From assembly GCA_007116425.1 (NCBI GenBank), contig SKIL01000164.1:1-13614 (forward strand): 13,614 nt of DNA. The letters run 5' to 3'. Origin of the DNA: Bacteriovoracaceae bacterium. Its GTDB lineage: Bacteria > Bdellovibrionota > Bacteriovoracia > Bacteriovoracales > Bacteriovoracaceae. How positions within the stretch are numbered: the first letter of the stretch is position 1; every line of letters starts with the position of its first letter. The notes beneath the pieces are model-generated. The model saw only the letters and a list, made by a program, of their open reading frames with translations, was not told the origin of the DNA and made no database searches. The position numbers and the translations under genes were made by a program. Positions 1-6,370 of the stretch are shown piece after piece.

Positions 1-347
1 CTGTTGCCTATAGAGGACATGAGAATACTTTTAAGAATTTGCCCGCAAATCTCGAGCCAGCTTCTCGATCCTTAGGTGCTGGGAATTTTCGTATCTTTGG
101 GAAGGTTCATCTCCCCTTGATGAAAAAAAGTCTTTTCCTTGGTGCTATTCTAACATTCTTAGAAGTTATTAAAGAGATGCCTATTACTGTTATGCTTAGA
201 CCTTTTGAGTATAATACCCTCTCAGTTAAAATTTTTGAATTAACTGTTGAAGGAGAATGGGAAAGGGCCGCCTTAGCTGGTTTATTCTTAGTTTGCTCTG
301 GTATGGTCTTTTCACTTCTTTATGCCCAATTTGGAGGCGAAAAATGA
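1..347 (+). CDS. fbpB: Iron(III)-type ABC transporter permease, C-terminal part (partial)
   Basis: This is the end of an inner-membrane permease of the FbpB family of iron(III) ABC importers; the frame is open from base 3 and the start lies outside the window. The visible 114 residues contain the EAA-loop region that docks on the ATPase (RSLGAGNFRIFGKVHLPL). This is followed by EMPITVMLRPFEYNTLSVKIFE and then EGEWERAAL, a run typical of FbpB-type permeases, and by a final hydrophobic helix. The stop codon overlaps the ATG of the following ATPase gene (ATGA), so the two are probably translationally coupled. The family is known for ferric iron import with a periplasmic binding protein. Iron as substrate is inferred from sequence resemblance; thiamine or other substrates are less likely but not excluded. 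Confidence 0.85.
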   Translation, partial: VAYRGHENTFKNLPANLEPASRSLGAGNFRIFGKVHLPLMKKSLFLGAILTFLEVIKEMPITVMLRPFEYNTLSVKIFELTVEGEWERAALAGLFLVCSGMVFSLLYAQFGGEK

Positions 348-1408
348 GCGAAAAATTCTTAAAAGTAGAAAATCTCTCAAAGAGTTATGGCGATAAACTC
401 ATTCTCGATAATCTTAATTTTAACGTGAATCAAGGTGAGATATTTTGTGTTCTTGGGCCGAGTGGATGTGGAAAATCAACCCTACTTAAGGCGCTTGCTG
501 GTCTCGAAAAGGCCGCGGGAAATATCTACCTTGACCAAAAGGAAATTCAAACATCTGGCGCTTACCTGCCAACAGAAAAGAGACAAATGGGCCTAGTCTT
601 TCAAGATTACTCCCTCTTTCCACATATGTCGGTTGAGAAAAATATTCTTTTTGCTTTTGAGCACCAAAAGCGCTTTCATAAAAGTGAAAATAAAGAGCAA
701 GTCATGTCGCTACTTCAAACAGTTGGACTTAAAGGGCATGAAAAAAAATTTCCTCACGAGCTATCAGGTGGTGAACAACAACGCGTGGCCATCGCCAGGG
801 CAATTGCTCAATCTCCAAAACTTCTCTTGCTTGACGAGCCCTTCTCAAACTTAGACATCTCACTCAGGCGAGAACTTCGAGGTGAGTTGAGAAGAATTCT
901 TAAAGACAAAAACATTACATCAATCTTCATCACTCACGACCAAGAAGAGGCCTTCGATCTTGGAGACCGCATTGCGATTTTAAACCAAGGAAAGTTTGAA
1001 CAGGTCGGCAGTGGTAATGATCTCTATAACTTCCCTCAAACTCATTTTGTCTCTCGTTTTATTGGAAGTGGAAATTTTTTAAAAGTTCAATCTGTTTGCG
1101 AGAATCATGTTGAGACATCTTTAGGACAATTTGAAGTCGACAACCTTACGCGGGGAGAAGACATTCAATCTCTGCGCGTCTATATCCCCTCTAGTGCGAT
1201 CAAGCTCAAATCAAAACCTAAAGACAATATGGTGGCCTTTGACGTTATTAAAAGCTCATTTAGAGGTGACTTCTTTTCTTTTGACTTAAAAAGAGATGAC
1301 GAGATTTTGTACGATATAAAAAGTAAAAAGGTTCCAGATTCACTGGGCCGACTCTATCTAAAAGTCGACCCTCACTATATTAAAAAGGTTTTTGTTAAGA
1401 GTTTTTAA
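344..1408 (+). CDS. fbpC: Iron(III)-type ABC transporter ATP-binding protein
   Basis: Cytoplasmic ATPase that powers the permease encoded just upstream. The 354-residue protein has a Walker A GPSGCGKST (residues 38-46), a Q-loop Q87 (VFQDYSLFPH), the ABC signature LSGGE (140-144), a Walker B LLLLDEP (160-166), a D-loop SNLD (168-171) and H-loop H198. The remaining 120 or so residues form a TOBE-like regulatory extension, as in FbpC/PotA/MalK-type ATPases. The ATG at 344 is chosen because it overlaps the permease stop as ATGA and follows a GGAGG at 333-337. The same frame is open upstream to 257, but that stretch is the permease gene read in another frame. All catalytic motifs are intact. The stop lies 2 nt from the stop of the convergent regulator gene, with no visible terminator between them. 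Confidence 0.92.
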   Translation: MSEKFLKVENLSKSYGDKLILDNLNFNVNQGEIFCVLGPSGCGKSTLLKALAGLEKAAGNIYLDQKEIQTSGAYLPTEKRQMGLVFQDYSLFPHMSVEKNILFAFEHQKRFHKSENKEQVMSLLQTVGLKGHEKKFPHELSGGEQQRVAIARAIAQSPKLLLLDEPFSNLDISLRRELRGELRRILKDKNITSIFITHDQEEAFDLGDRIAILNQGKFEQVGSGNDLYNFPQTHFVSRFIGSGNFLKVQSVCENHVETSLGQFEVDNLTRGEDIQSLRVYIPSSAIKLKSKPKDNMVAFDVIKSSFRGDFFSFDLKRDDEILYDIKSKKVPDSLGRLYLKVDPHYIKKVFVKSF

Positions 1409-1410
1409 AC

Positions 1411-1983
1411 TTAGGCACTCTCATCTTCATCAGAGAGATATCGATCACCTTTCTGATCACGCATAAACTCTTGAGGATTTTTATATCCACAAAGATCGAG
1501 CGTGGTCTGAAAATGAAACTGTTCTGGAAGCTTATCTCCACGCTTTGAAATATCATCACAGGTACAAGCGAGATCTTTCATAAAATGAAAAAACTTTTCA
1601 CTGGTTTCAGCACTCATTAAATGTTCCATATGACATGAATCGTGCTCGGCCACCTCTTCAGAAACACCAACGAAATCCCTGAGAAAGTAAAACAGCAAAG
1701 TTCTTGCCGATAAAATTCGGTGTACTTCTTTATGCCCTTCTTCTGAAAGGACCAAAAACTTACAATCTTCCTCTTCTGTTACGAGGCCTTTCTTTTTTAG
1801 ATTATTGATAGCAGTCGAAACACTTCCCTTAGTCAGGTTTAAATCTTTTGCAATGTCGGTAACTCTAGCAAACCCTCTCGATTCTTTGAGCTTATGAATA
1901 GTTAACAAGTAATGAACCATTGAATGGGAAAGCTCGACTTCACCCAAAGGTGACGCTGAGGAAGGTGTTGTTTTATCACTCAT
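1411..1983 (-). CDS. DtxR/MntR-family metal-dependent transcriptional regulator
   Basis: A 190-residue DNA-binding regulator of the DtxR (iron) / MntR (manganese) family. Residues about 38-80 form the winged helix-turn-helix (VTDIAKDLNLTKGSVSTAI, then a wing rich in acidic residues). The dimer/metal domain follows, with the hallmark C117-x-x-E120-H121 in a context like the DtxR Cys102/Glu105/His106 site. By eye alignment the position of DtxR Met10 is a histidine (H24), and the ancillary-site ligands His79, Glu83 and His98 are replaced by I, R and E. A CxC (C140, C142) lies further on, and there is no room for an SH3-like third domain. The ATG at 1983 is preferred because GGAG lies 6 nt before it; the ATG at 2019 has no convincing ribosome site. 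Its position convergent with fbpBC suggests control of iron uptake, which is inference. Confidence 0.85.
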   Translation of the reverse strand: MSDKTTPSSASPLGEVELSHSMVHYLLTIHKLKESRGFARVTDIAKDLNLTKGSVSTAINNLKKKGLVTEEEDCKFLVLSEEGHKEVHRILSARTLLFYFLRDFVGVSEEVAEHDSCHMEHLMSAETSEKFFHFMKDLACTCDDISKRGDKLPEQFHFQTTLDLCGYKNPQEFMRDQKGDRYLSDEDESA

Positions 1984-2185
1984 ATATACTCCAAAGACTT
2001 TATTCACTTTCAAAAACATGACCTATATCACTAAATCACATCTACAATGATATGGCCCTGCGCTAAATGCCAAATATTCTCGCCTCTTACATATCACAAT
2101 TTTACCACAGTGCAAAACCAGACCTGTATATATTTCCAACCACTTAGGTCACCCGCCCCTATTTTCTAGGATATATATATCTTAA

Positions 2186-2199
2186 TACCATGGTAAAAT
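2186..2199 (+). promoter_or_regulatory. Extended -10 promoter candidate overlapped by a palindrome
   Basis: TGGTAAAAT at 2191-2199 reads as an extended -10 (TGn plus TAAAAT, 5 of 6 matches to TATAAT). There is no good -35 box; the expected spot is an AT-alternating tract, (AT)5 at 2171-2180. A perfect 10-bp palindrome, TACCATGGTA (2186-2195), covers the start of the -10, where a repressor could sit. Transcription would begin near 2206, about 54 nt before the gene at 2260. The rest of 1984-2259 is AT-rich and shows no gene. Confidence 0.4.
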
Positions 2200-2259
2200 A
2201 ATCTGAGATTGTGCCGATAAGTACTTAGCAAATAATATCTAAATCTAGGCTTATTAAGA

Positions 2260-3984
2260 ATGTTAAATATAAAAGAGCAAAAATCCCAAAAACTTCAAAT
2301 CAGAATATCAATGAGTCATACTCTGGGACTCTGTCTCTTGCTCTTAATGCCCCTATGGGCCCAGGCCCAAAGTGAATCAACTCCAGGATATTTAAGCCCC
2401 CAGGGTCAATCTGATAATCCAGAAGATCGAAATCTTACCGATTACGAGCGTTGGATGCAGGATAATTATGTTCATCAAGGATATATTCAAAGAACTTTTC
2501 AAGAAAAGTGCGACGCCGGTGACTCTGATATGCAAGATGCTTGTCGCGGAATTGAAGCTGATTCAAAATATCTTGGGATGGACGCCGGTATGGTTAAAGG
2601 GCTTGGCCAAATGTATGGGATGGTTTTAGGTGTTATGCCTGGAACTTTTAAGCGCGATAAAGTTGATCCTGATGGAAATCCCGTAACACAAGATGGTGAC
2701 CCCATTGCCGTAAATGAAGAGGGTGAGTTTGTAGATCCTGAAGCCGAGCAAGGGCAAGAAGATATGCAAGACTATTGTCGCTATATTGCCGCGGGTACTG
2801 AAGCTGCGGGTATGGCCTTTCAGACAATGGGACAAAATCAAATAAATAAAACGCCAATGACCCAAGGAAATGAGCAGGCCGCTTCTCTAAGACGAGTTGC
2901 TCGCGCGCATAAGCAAAGATCGGACTCAGCAAAACTCCAAGGTGTTGGCTGGGGAGCTGCAACCGCATGCTATACAGCGATGCTTGCCAGACCGAATATC
3001 AGTGTCGGCTGGCAGGGGGCGGTTAAATTGACGGCATCAGCAGTTCTCACGGGCTTTTGGTGGGATCAAGTTGGTTTTCATAGTGACCATGCAGACAAGA
3101 TTAATTCTCTGGCCGATAAATTACCTGGGGCAGGAGACTGTACACCGGTAGACGATCTCGATTGTTATTGTGCTCAGCCCGAAACTATGTACGACCCAGA
3201 GTATTGCCTTCCAGAAGGTTATGCAAACCGAACACTGGCCGATGCAAGTATTGCCGTCAGCTGTATCGATGACAAAATGGAAAATGACCCCCACTGTAAA
3301 TGCGAGCGCACCAATACATGCCTGGACAGAAAGACAACTTATCATCTCAACGGTCTTGACATCGGAAGTTCTATGGGACTTGGAGCAAATAGTCCCTTTT
3401 CACAGATGATGCGAGGAGAGCTTGTTGAAGGTCGTCTCGACGGTGGAAGAATTGAACAACAACAAAGGGCCATGGCCGACAGAGCTTTGAGAAAAGTTGG
3501 ACAACTCGATATTGGGCCAGATAGAAACCTCACATCAGACGAGCAAAAGATTGCTCGAAGTCTACAAAATATGGGAGTACCGGGTAATATGGCGGCGAAA
3601 CTTGCGACAATGCCTCCTTCTGAGCGATCTGCATTTGAAAGTTTAGCAGGACTTCCAGGCTCAGGTGGGGCCGCTGGGCATTGGCAATCTTCGGGCAGCA
3701 ATAGCGATGTTGATTCAAGAGTCATGCGCTTTGGTGGCGGAAGAGGATTAAGTAACCCGAGAAGATCGAGAGGAAGTAATAATAATACTGACAACCCTTT
3801 TAAAGATCTTTTAAGACAGCAAGAAGAGCAACAAGAGGATCCGGACAGAGTCCTGGTATTTCAACAAAGGGCCGTCGCCAATCAAAATGCTCAAATCTCT
3901 AATCGACCCGAATATAGCGTGTTTGACATTATTTCGAATCGCTACAGACTCTCTGCTTGGCGCAGACTAGATCTCGATGAATAA
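2260..3984 (+). CDS. Exported cysteine-rich protein of unknown function
   Basis: I do not recognise a characterised family. The 574-residue product begins with a basic stretch and a hydrophobic core (TLGLCLLLLMPLWA), then AQA before Q37. This fits a Sec signal peptide cut after A36; there is no lipobox cysteine. A mixed domain follows, with Cys in EKC and DAC and a hydrophobic pair of segments around residues 228-271 that could be membrane-associated. Residues 294-354 hold eight cysteines in two CxC-containing modules (C294, C302-Y-C304, C316, then C335, C346-K-C348, C354). The C-terminal third is polar, rich in Gly, Asn, Arg and Gln, and looks disordered (GGGRGLSNPRRSRGSNNN, QQEEQQE). The start is uncertain: only a weak AAG precedes the ATG at 2260, and an in-frame ATG at 2311 would give a shorter n-region. 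The next gene encodes a DCC-type thiol protein, which may act on these cysteines; that link is speculative. Confidence 0.8.
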   Translation: MLNIKEQKSQKLQIRISMSHTLGLCLLLLMPLWAQAQSESTPGYLSPQGQSDNPEDRNLTDYERWMQDNYVHQGYIQRTFQEKCDAGDSDMQDACRGIEADSKYLGMDAGMVKGLGQMYGMVLGVMPGTFKRDKVDPDGNPVTQDGDPIAVNEEGEFVDPEAEQGQEDMQDYCRYIAAGTEAAGMAFQTMGQNQINKTPMTQGNEQAASLRRVARAHKQRSDSAKLQGVGWGAATACYTAMLARPNISVGWQGAVKLTASAVLTGFWWDQVGFHSDHADKINSLADKLPGAGDCTPVDDLDCYCAQPETMYDPEYCLPEGYANRTLADASIAVSCIDDKMENDPHCKCERTNTCLDRKTTYHLNGLDIGSSMGLGANSPFSQMMRGELVEGRLDGGRIEQQQRAMADRALRKVGQLDIGPDRNLTSDEQKIARSLQNMGVPGNMAAKLATMPPSERSAFESLAGLPGSGGAAGHWQSSGSNSDVDSRVMRFGGGRGLSNPRRSRGSNNNTDNPFKDLLRQQEEQQEDPDRVLVFQQRAVANQNAQISNRPEYSVFDIISNRYRLSAWRRLDLDE

Positions 3985-3988
3985 GTAA

Positions 3989-4009
3989 AACTGTGATAGC
4001 CTCATAGTT
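3989..4009 (+). other. Intercistronic hairpin before the DUF393 gene
   Basis: AACTGTGA (3989-3996) pairs with TCATAGTT (4002-4009), giving eight pairs with one G-U and a 5-nt loop. It begins 4 nt after the stop of the upstream gene and ends 3 nt before the next ATG. No T-run follows, so it is not a standard terminator. It sits where the ribosome-binding site of the next gene should be. Confidence 0.4.
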
Positions 4010-4012
4010 GAA

Positions 4013-4417
4013 ATGACTGAAGATCATAAAATCCATATTTTTTACGATAATAATTGCTCACTTTGCATTCGTTTTAAGGATTCGCTTAAATATTTTTGCG
4101 GTTCTTCTTTCCCTGATTCTCCTGAACTTGATATCTATGAGTTTCATGGAATCCATCACGAAGAAACGAAAACAAAATTTCCTTCGCTAGATTTAGATAA
4201 ATGCAAAGAAGAACTTCATATATTGACTGAAGATAAAGTCTGGCTCACGGCCGGTGAGGCCTTTAACTATCTGATTAAAAGTTGCCCAAAAGTTGAAAAC
4301 TTTAAGTGGCTGATTGAGGGGGATGCTGGCAAGAAGGCGACAGAAGTTTTTTATAGTGTAAGTGATCACTTGAGAAGACGGATTAAGTCTCGCTGTAAGA
4401 CTTGTGGTAAGGCCTAA
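4013..4417 (+). CDS. DUF393 / DCC-family thiol-disulfide oxidoreductase-like protein
   Basis: A 134-residue cytoplasmic-looking protein of the DCC (DUF393, YuxK-like) family. The N-terminus has the signature IFYDNNCSLC, with D12, C15 and C18 forming the D-x-x-C-x-x-C motif that names the family and resembles a thioredoxin-type active site. The length is normal for the family. It ends with a second CxxC (C128-K-T-C131) three residues from the C-terminus. No signal peptide is visible. The ATG at 4013 sits just before the conserved first strand, but no clear Shine-Dalgarno precedes it; an intercistronic hairpin occupies that place. The family is predicted, not proven, to do redox chemistry, so the activity is an inference. 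It lies between an exported Cys-rich protein gene and a glycosyltransferase gene in one plus-strand run. Confidence 0.8.
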   Translation: MTEDHKIHIFYDNNCSLCIRFKDSLKYFCGSSFPDSPELDIYEFHGIHHEETKTKFPSLDLDKCKEELHILTEDKVWLTAGEAFNYLIKSCPKVENFKWLIEGDAGKKATEVFYSVSDHLRRRIKSRCKTCGKA

Positions 4418-5179
4418 TTGAACATGTATCAGCGAACACTGGTTCTTATTCCCACATATAATGAAGCAAGTAATATAAAAGATCTTATTACTACCCTCTA
4501 TCAACTTTACCCCCAGCTCAATATTATCATTATCGACGACTGCTCTCCTGATGCAACAGCTGAGATCGTAAGCACTCTGCAAAAAGATTTTCCGACTCTT
4601 CATTTATTAAAGCGTCAGGGTCCTAGAGGCCTGGGGAACGCTTACAAGAAAGGATTTGAATGGGGAGTAGAGCAAAATCATTTTGATTATTTTATACAGA
4701 TGGATGCCGACTTCTCCCACGACCCAAGCGAAATTAGGCAAATGCTCGAACAACTTGAAACAAATCAGGCCTATGATATTGTTCTTGGTTCTCGTTACTC
4801 AAATGGATTTAGAGTTGAAAACTGGGAGCTTTGGAGAATATGTCTCTCTTATTTCGCCTCGATATATGTTCGGCTTATCACTTCTATTCCAGTCAAAGAC
4901 CCGACAAGTGGTTTTAAAGCTTATAGGTCAAAAGTAATCAACTCACTTCCCGTGGCAAATCTAAAATCCCAAGGCTATATTTTTCAACTCGAACTTATTT
5001 ATCAGGCATGGAGTAGAGGATTTCAAATTTATGAACATCCAATACTTTTCTCGGAGAGAAGATCCGGAAAATCAAAAATCAATTTAAAAATTATTTTAGA
5101 AGCGATCTTTGCAGTAATTACTTTAAGATTTAGTAAGAAAGAGAACGACGAGAAAAAATCTCTCGATTATAAGGTCTGA
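4418..5179 (+). CDS. Polyprenol-phosphate mannose synthase-like GT2 glycosyltransferase
   Basis: Family-2 glycosyltransferase most like dolichol/polyprenol-phosphate mannose synthase (Dpm1/Ppm1), which moves a sugar from a nucleotide donor to a lipid phosphate at the inner face of the membrane. Motifs in order are IPTYNE (residues 11-16), DDCSPD (40-45), the metal-binding DAD in MDADFSHDP (95-103), then VKDPTSGFKAYR and QGYIFQLEL, and a closing SERRSGKSKI. The 253 residues contain no C-terminal membrane helix, as in soluble single-domain members. The start is taken as TTG 4418, directly after the previous stop and 5 nt from TAAGG. An ATG at 4424 would remove two residues but leaves an 11-nt spacing. 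The last 50 nt overlap the convergent membrane-protein gene. The sugar and lipid cannot be read from sequence. Confidence 0.88.
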   Translation: MNMYQRTLVLIPTYNEASNIKDLITTLYQLYPQLNIIIIDDCSPDATAEIVSTLQKDFPTLHLLKRQGPRGLGNAYKKGFEWGVEQNHFDYFIQMDADFSHDPSEIRQMLEQLETNQAYDIVLGSRYSNGFRVENWELWRICLSYFASIYVRLITSIPVKDPTSGFKAYRSKVINSLPVANLKSQGYIFQLELIYQAWSRGFQIYEHPILFSERRSGKSKINLKIILEAIFAVITLRFSKKENDEKKSLDYKV

Positions 5180-5828
5180 TCATCATCAAAATGAAGATCC
5201 AGACCCCACCAAACTCTAAAACCTCTCCCTTCTCAGGAAAAGGAATAAGCTCCGTCAAAAGAAATAAAAGTAGATAGGCCACGGTATAGGCCCACTTTGG
5301 AACGGGAATCGCGAGAGAGTCACACCAAGTTTTTACCTTTTCAAATCTTCGATAAAGAAAGGGCATCACAATAAAGTAAAAAATAACAATAATAGTGAGG
5401 CCTAAACCAAAAATCGCCTTATTAATTCGAACTCCACCGATTTCGAGATTATGAATATTAAACTCTCCTTGGGTATTATGCTGAGCGATCGAATCAGGAG
5501 TAGAGTAGCCAAAAATTCTTTGGCCATAAGAGATCTCCTCTAAGAATCCAAAAACTAAGATCAGGCCCAAAATGATCGAACAAATTCGAAAGAGTTTTGG
5601 TCGAAAAGGCTTAAGGATGATCGAGCGATAAAAACAAATCCCTGCACCAAAAAGTAAACCGATGGCCGTAAGCCACTCAATGAGGCCATCTTCAATCGCA
5701 TAGACACCGAGATAGTAGTCTGGATTTACACGAGAGAGAATAACGCCAACGATAACAAAAGCAAAAACAATTCCGAGAGCAATGATTTCATTTAGAATCA
5801 AGGCCTGAGGATGATTTCTAAATTTCAA
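5130..5828 (-). CDS. Six-helix membrane protein of unknown function
   Basis: A 232-residue integral membrane protein with about six hydrophobic helices, near residues 12-32, 48-69, 79-100, 138-159, 179-197 and 204-216. The most conserved-looking stretch follows helix 3: EEISYGQRIFGYSTPDS and then NTQGEFNIHN. I know similar uncharacterised proteobacterial membrane proteins with this motif, but no function for them. The start is a TTG whose first bases overlap the rpiB stop (TTGA). GGGAGA lies just upstream, so translation is probably coupled to rpiB. Its 3' end runs 50 nt into the convergent glycosyltransferase gene, so the last 16 codons are also coding on the other strand. Role unknown; a transporter or enzyme is equally possible. 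Confidence 0.78.
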   Translation of the reverse strand: MKFRNHPQALILNEIIALGIVFAFVIVGVILSRVNPDYYLGVYAIEDGLIEWLTAIGLLFGAGICFYRSIILKPFRPKLFRICSIILGLILVFGFLEEISYGQRIFGYSTPDSIAQHNTQGEFNIHNLEIGGVRINKAIFGLGLTIIVIFYFIVMPFLYRRFEKVKTWCDSLAIPVPKWAYTVAYLLLFLLTELIPFPEKGEVLEFGGVWIFILMMIRPYNREIFSRRSLSY

Positions 5829-6277
5829 GCCTTCTCTCCCAGGTTATTAAACAAGGAGACTCTCTCGGAGTGTCTGCCTCCTGAAAACTCCGTCTCGAGC
5901 CATACATCGAGCATCTTTTGAATCATCTCATATTCGCTGGCCCTAGCACCAAAGCAGATAATATTCGAATTATTATGCTCACGAGATAATCGTGCATCTT
6001 CTAAGCTTTTGCAAAGGGCCGCGCGTACACCTTGATAGCGATTGGCAACCATCGATACGCCAATACCTGAACCACATAAGAGTATTCCTCGCGCTCCTTC
6101 TTGAGACTTTCGAGAAACCTCTTTGGCCACTGCCGAAGCATAGTCTGGATAGTGGCAACTCTCAGAAGTATGGGTTCCGAGGTCTTTGACTTGAAAGTTT
6201 TTTTCTTCAAGATAAGTTTTGAGTCTTTCTTTGACTTCTAAGGCCGCATGATCGCAACCTAAAAATAAGGTTTGCAT
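5825..6277 (-). CDS. rpiB: Ribose-5-phosphate isomerase B
   Basis: Interconverts ribose-5-phosphate and ribulose-5-phosphate in the non-oxidative pentose phosphate pathway. The 150-residue length matches the RpiB/LacAB family. Recognised features are GCDHAALEVK with D9 and H10, the catalytic-loop CGSGIGVSMVANR with C68 (the equivalent of the active-site Cys of E. coli RpiB), the phosphate-side SREHNN with H101, and a closing GGRHSERV. The ATG at 6277 is preceded by GGGAGG 4-5 nt upstream, a strong site. The gene is followed directly by a membrane-protein gene whose TTG overlaps its stop. A perfect 11-bp hairpin separates it from ahcY upstream, so it probably has its own promoter, but I could not pick a convincing one in 6278-6335. 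Confidence 0.95.
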   Translation of the reverse strand: MQTLFLGCDHAALEVKERLKTYLEEKNFQVKDLGTHTSESCHYPDYASAVAKEVSRKSQEGARGILLCGSGIGVSMVANRYQGVRAALCKSLEDARLSREHNNSNIICFGARASEYEMIQKMLDVWLETEFSGGRHSERVSLFNNLGEKA

Positions 6278-6335
6278 AAAACCTCCCTGTGCTACAGAGA
6301 AGATAACTCATATCGTCTAAAAGGAAAAGCGAGAA

Positions 6336-6361
6336 TTCGGCCGAGAAAATTCTCGGCCGAA
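6336..6361 (-). terminator. Hairpin 9 nt after ahcY, probable terminator
   Basis: TTCGGCCGAGA (6336-6346) pairs perfectly with TCTCGGCCGAA (6351-6361), with a 4-nt loop. On the minus strand it follows the ahcY stop by 9 nt. The sequence after the stem is U-rich (UUCUCGCUUUUCCUUUU) but lacks an immediate U-tract, so termination may be partial or factor-assisted. Confidence 0.55.
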
Positions 6362-6370
6362 ATAAGAAAA

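Noticed and set aside
1395..1425. Terminator between fbpC and the DtxR-family gene
   Set aside because: There is a T-rich stretch but no stem of useful length in the short gap or just inside either gene.
2025..2053. Inverted repeat ATATCA/TGATAT as an operator for the DtxR-family gene
   Set aside because: The 6-bp arms are 17 nt apart in AT-rich DNA, do not resemble a DtxR or MntR box, and are likely by chance.
2171..2180. (AT)5 tract as a microsatellite of interest
   Set aside because: Ten bases of alternating AT in an AT-rich promoter region is unremarkable.
3342..3794. 150-residue minus-strand open frame inside the exported protein gene
   Set aside because: It lies wholly antisense to a gene with a signal peptide and consistent codon use, has no ribosome site or recognisable motif, and is a shadow of the real frame.
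5149..5165. Bidirectional terminator in the convergent overlap
   Set aside because: The stem is only five pairs and has no T-run after it on either strand.
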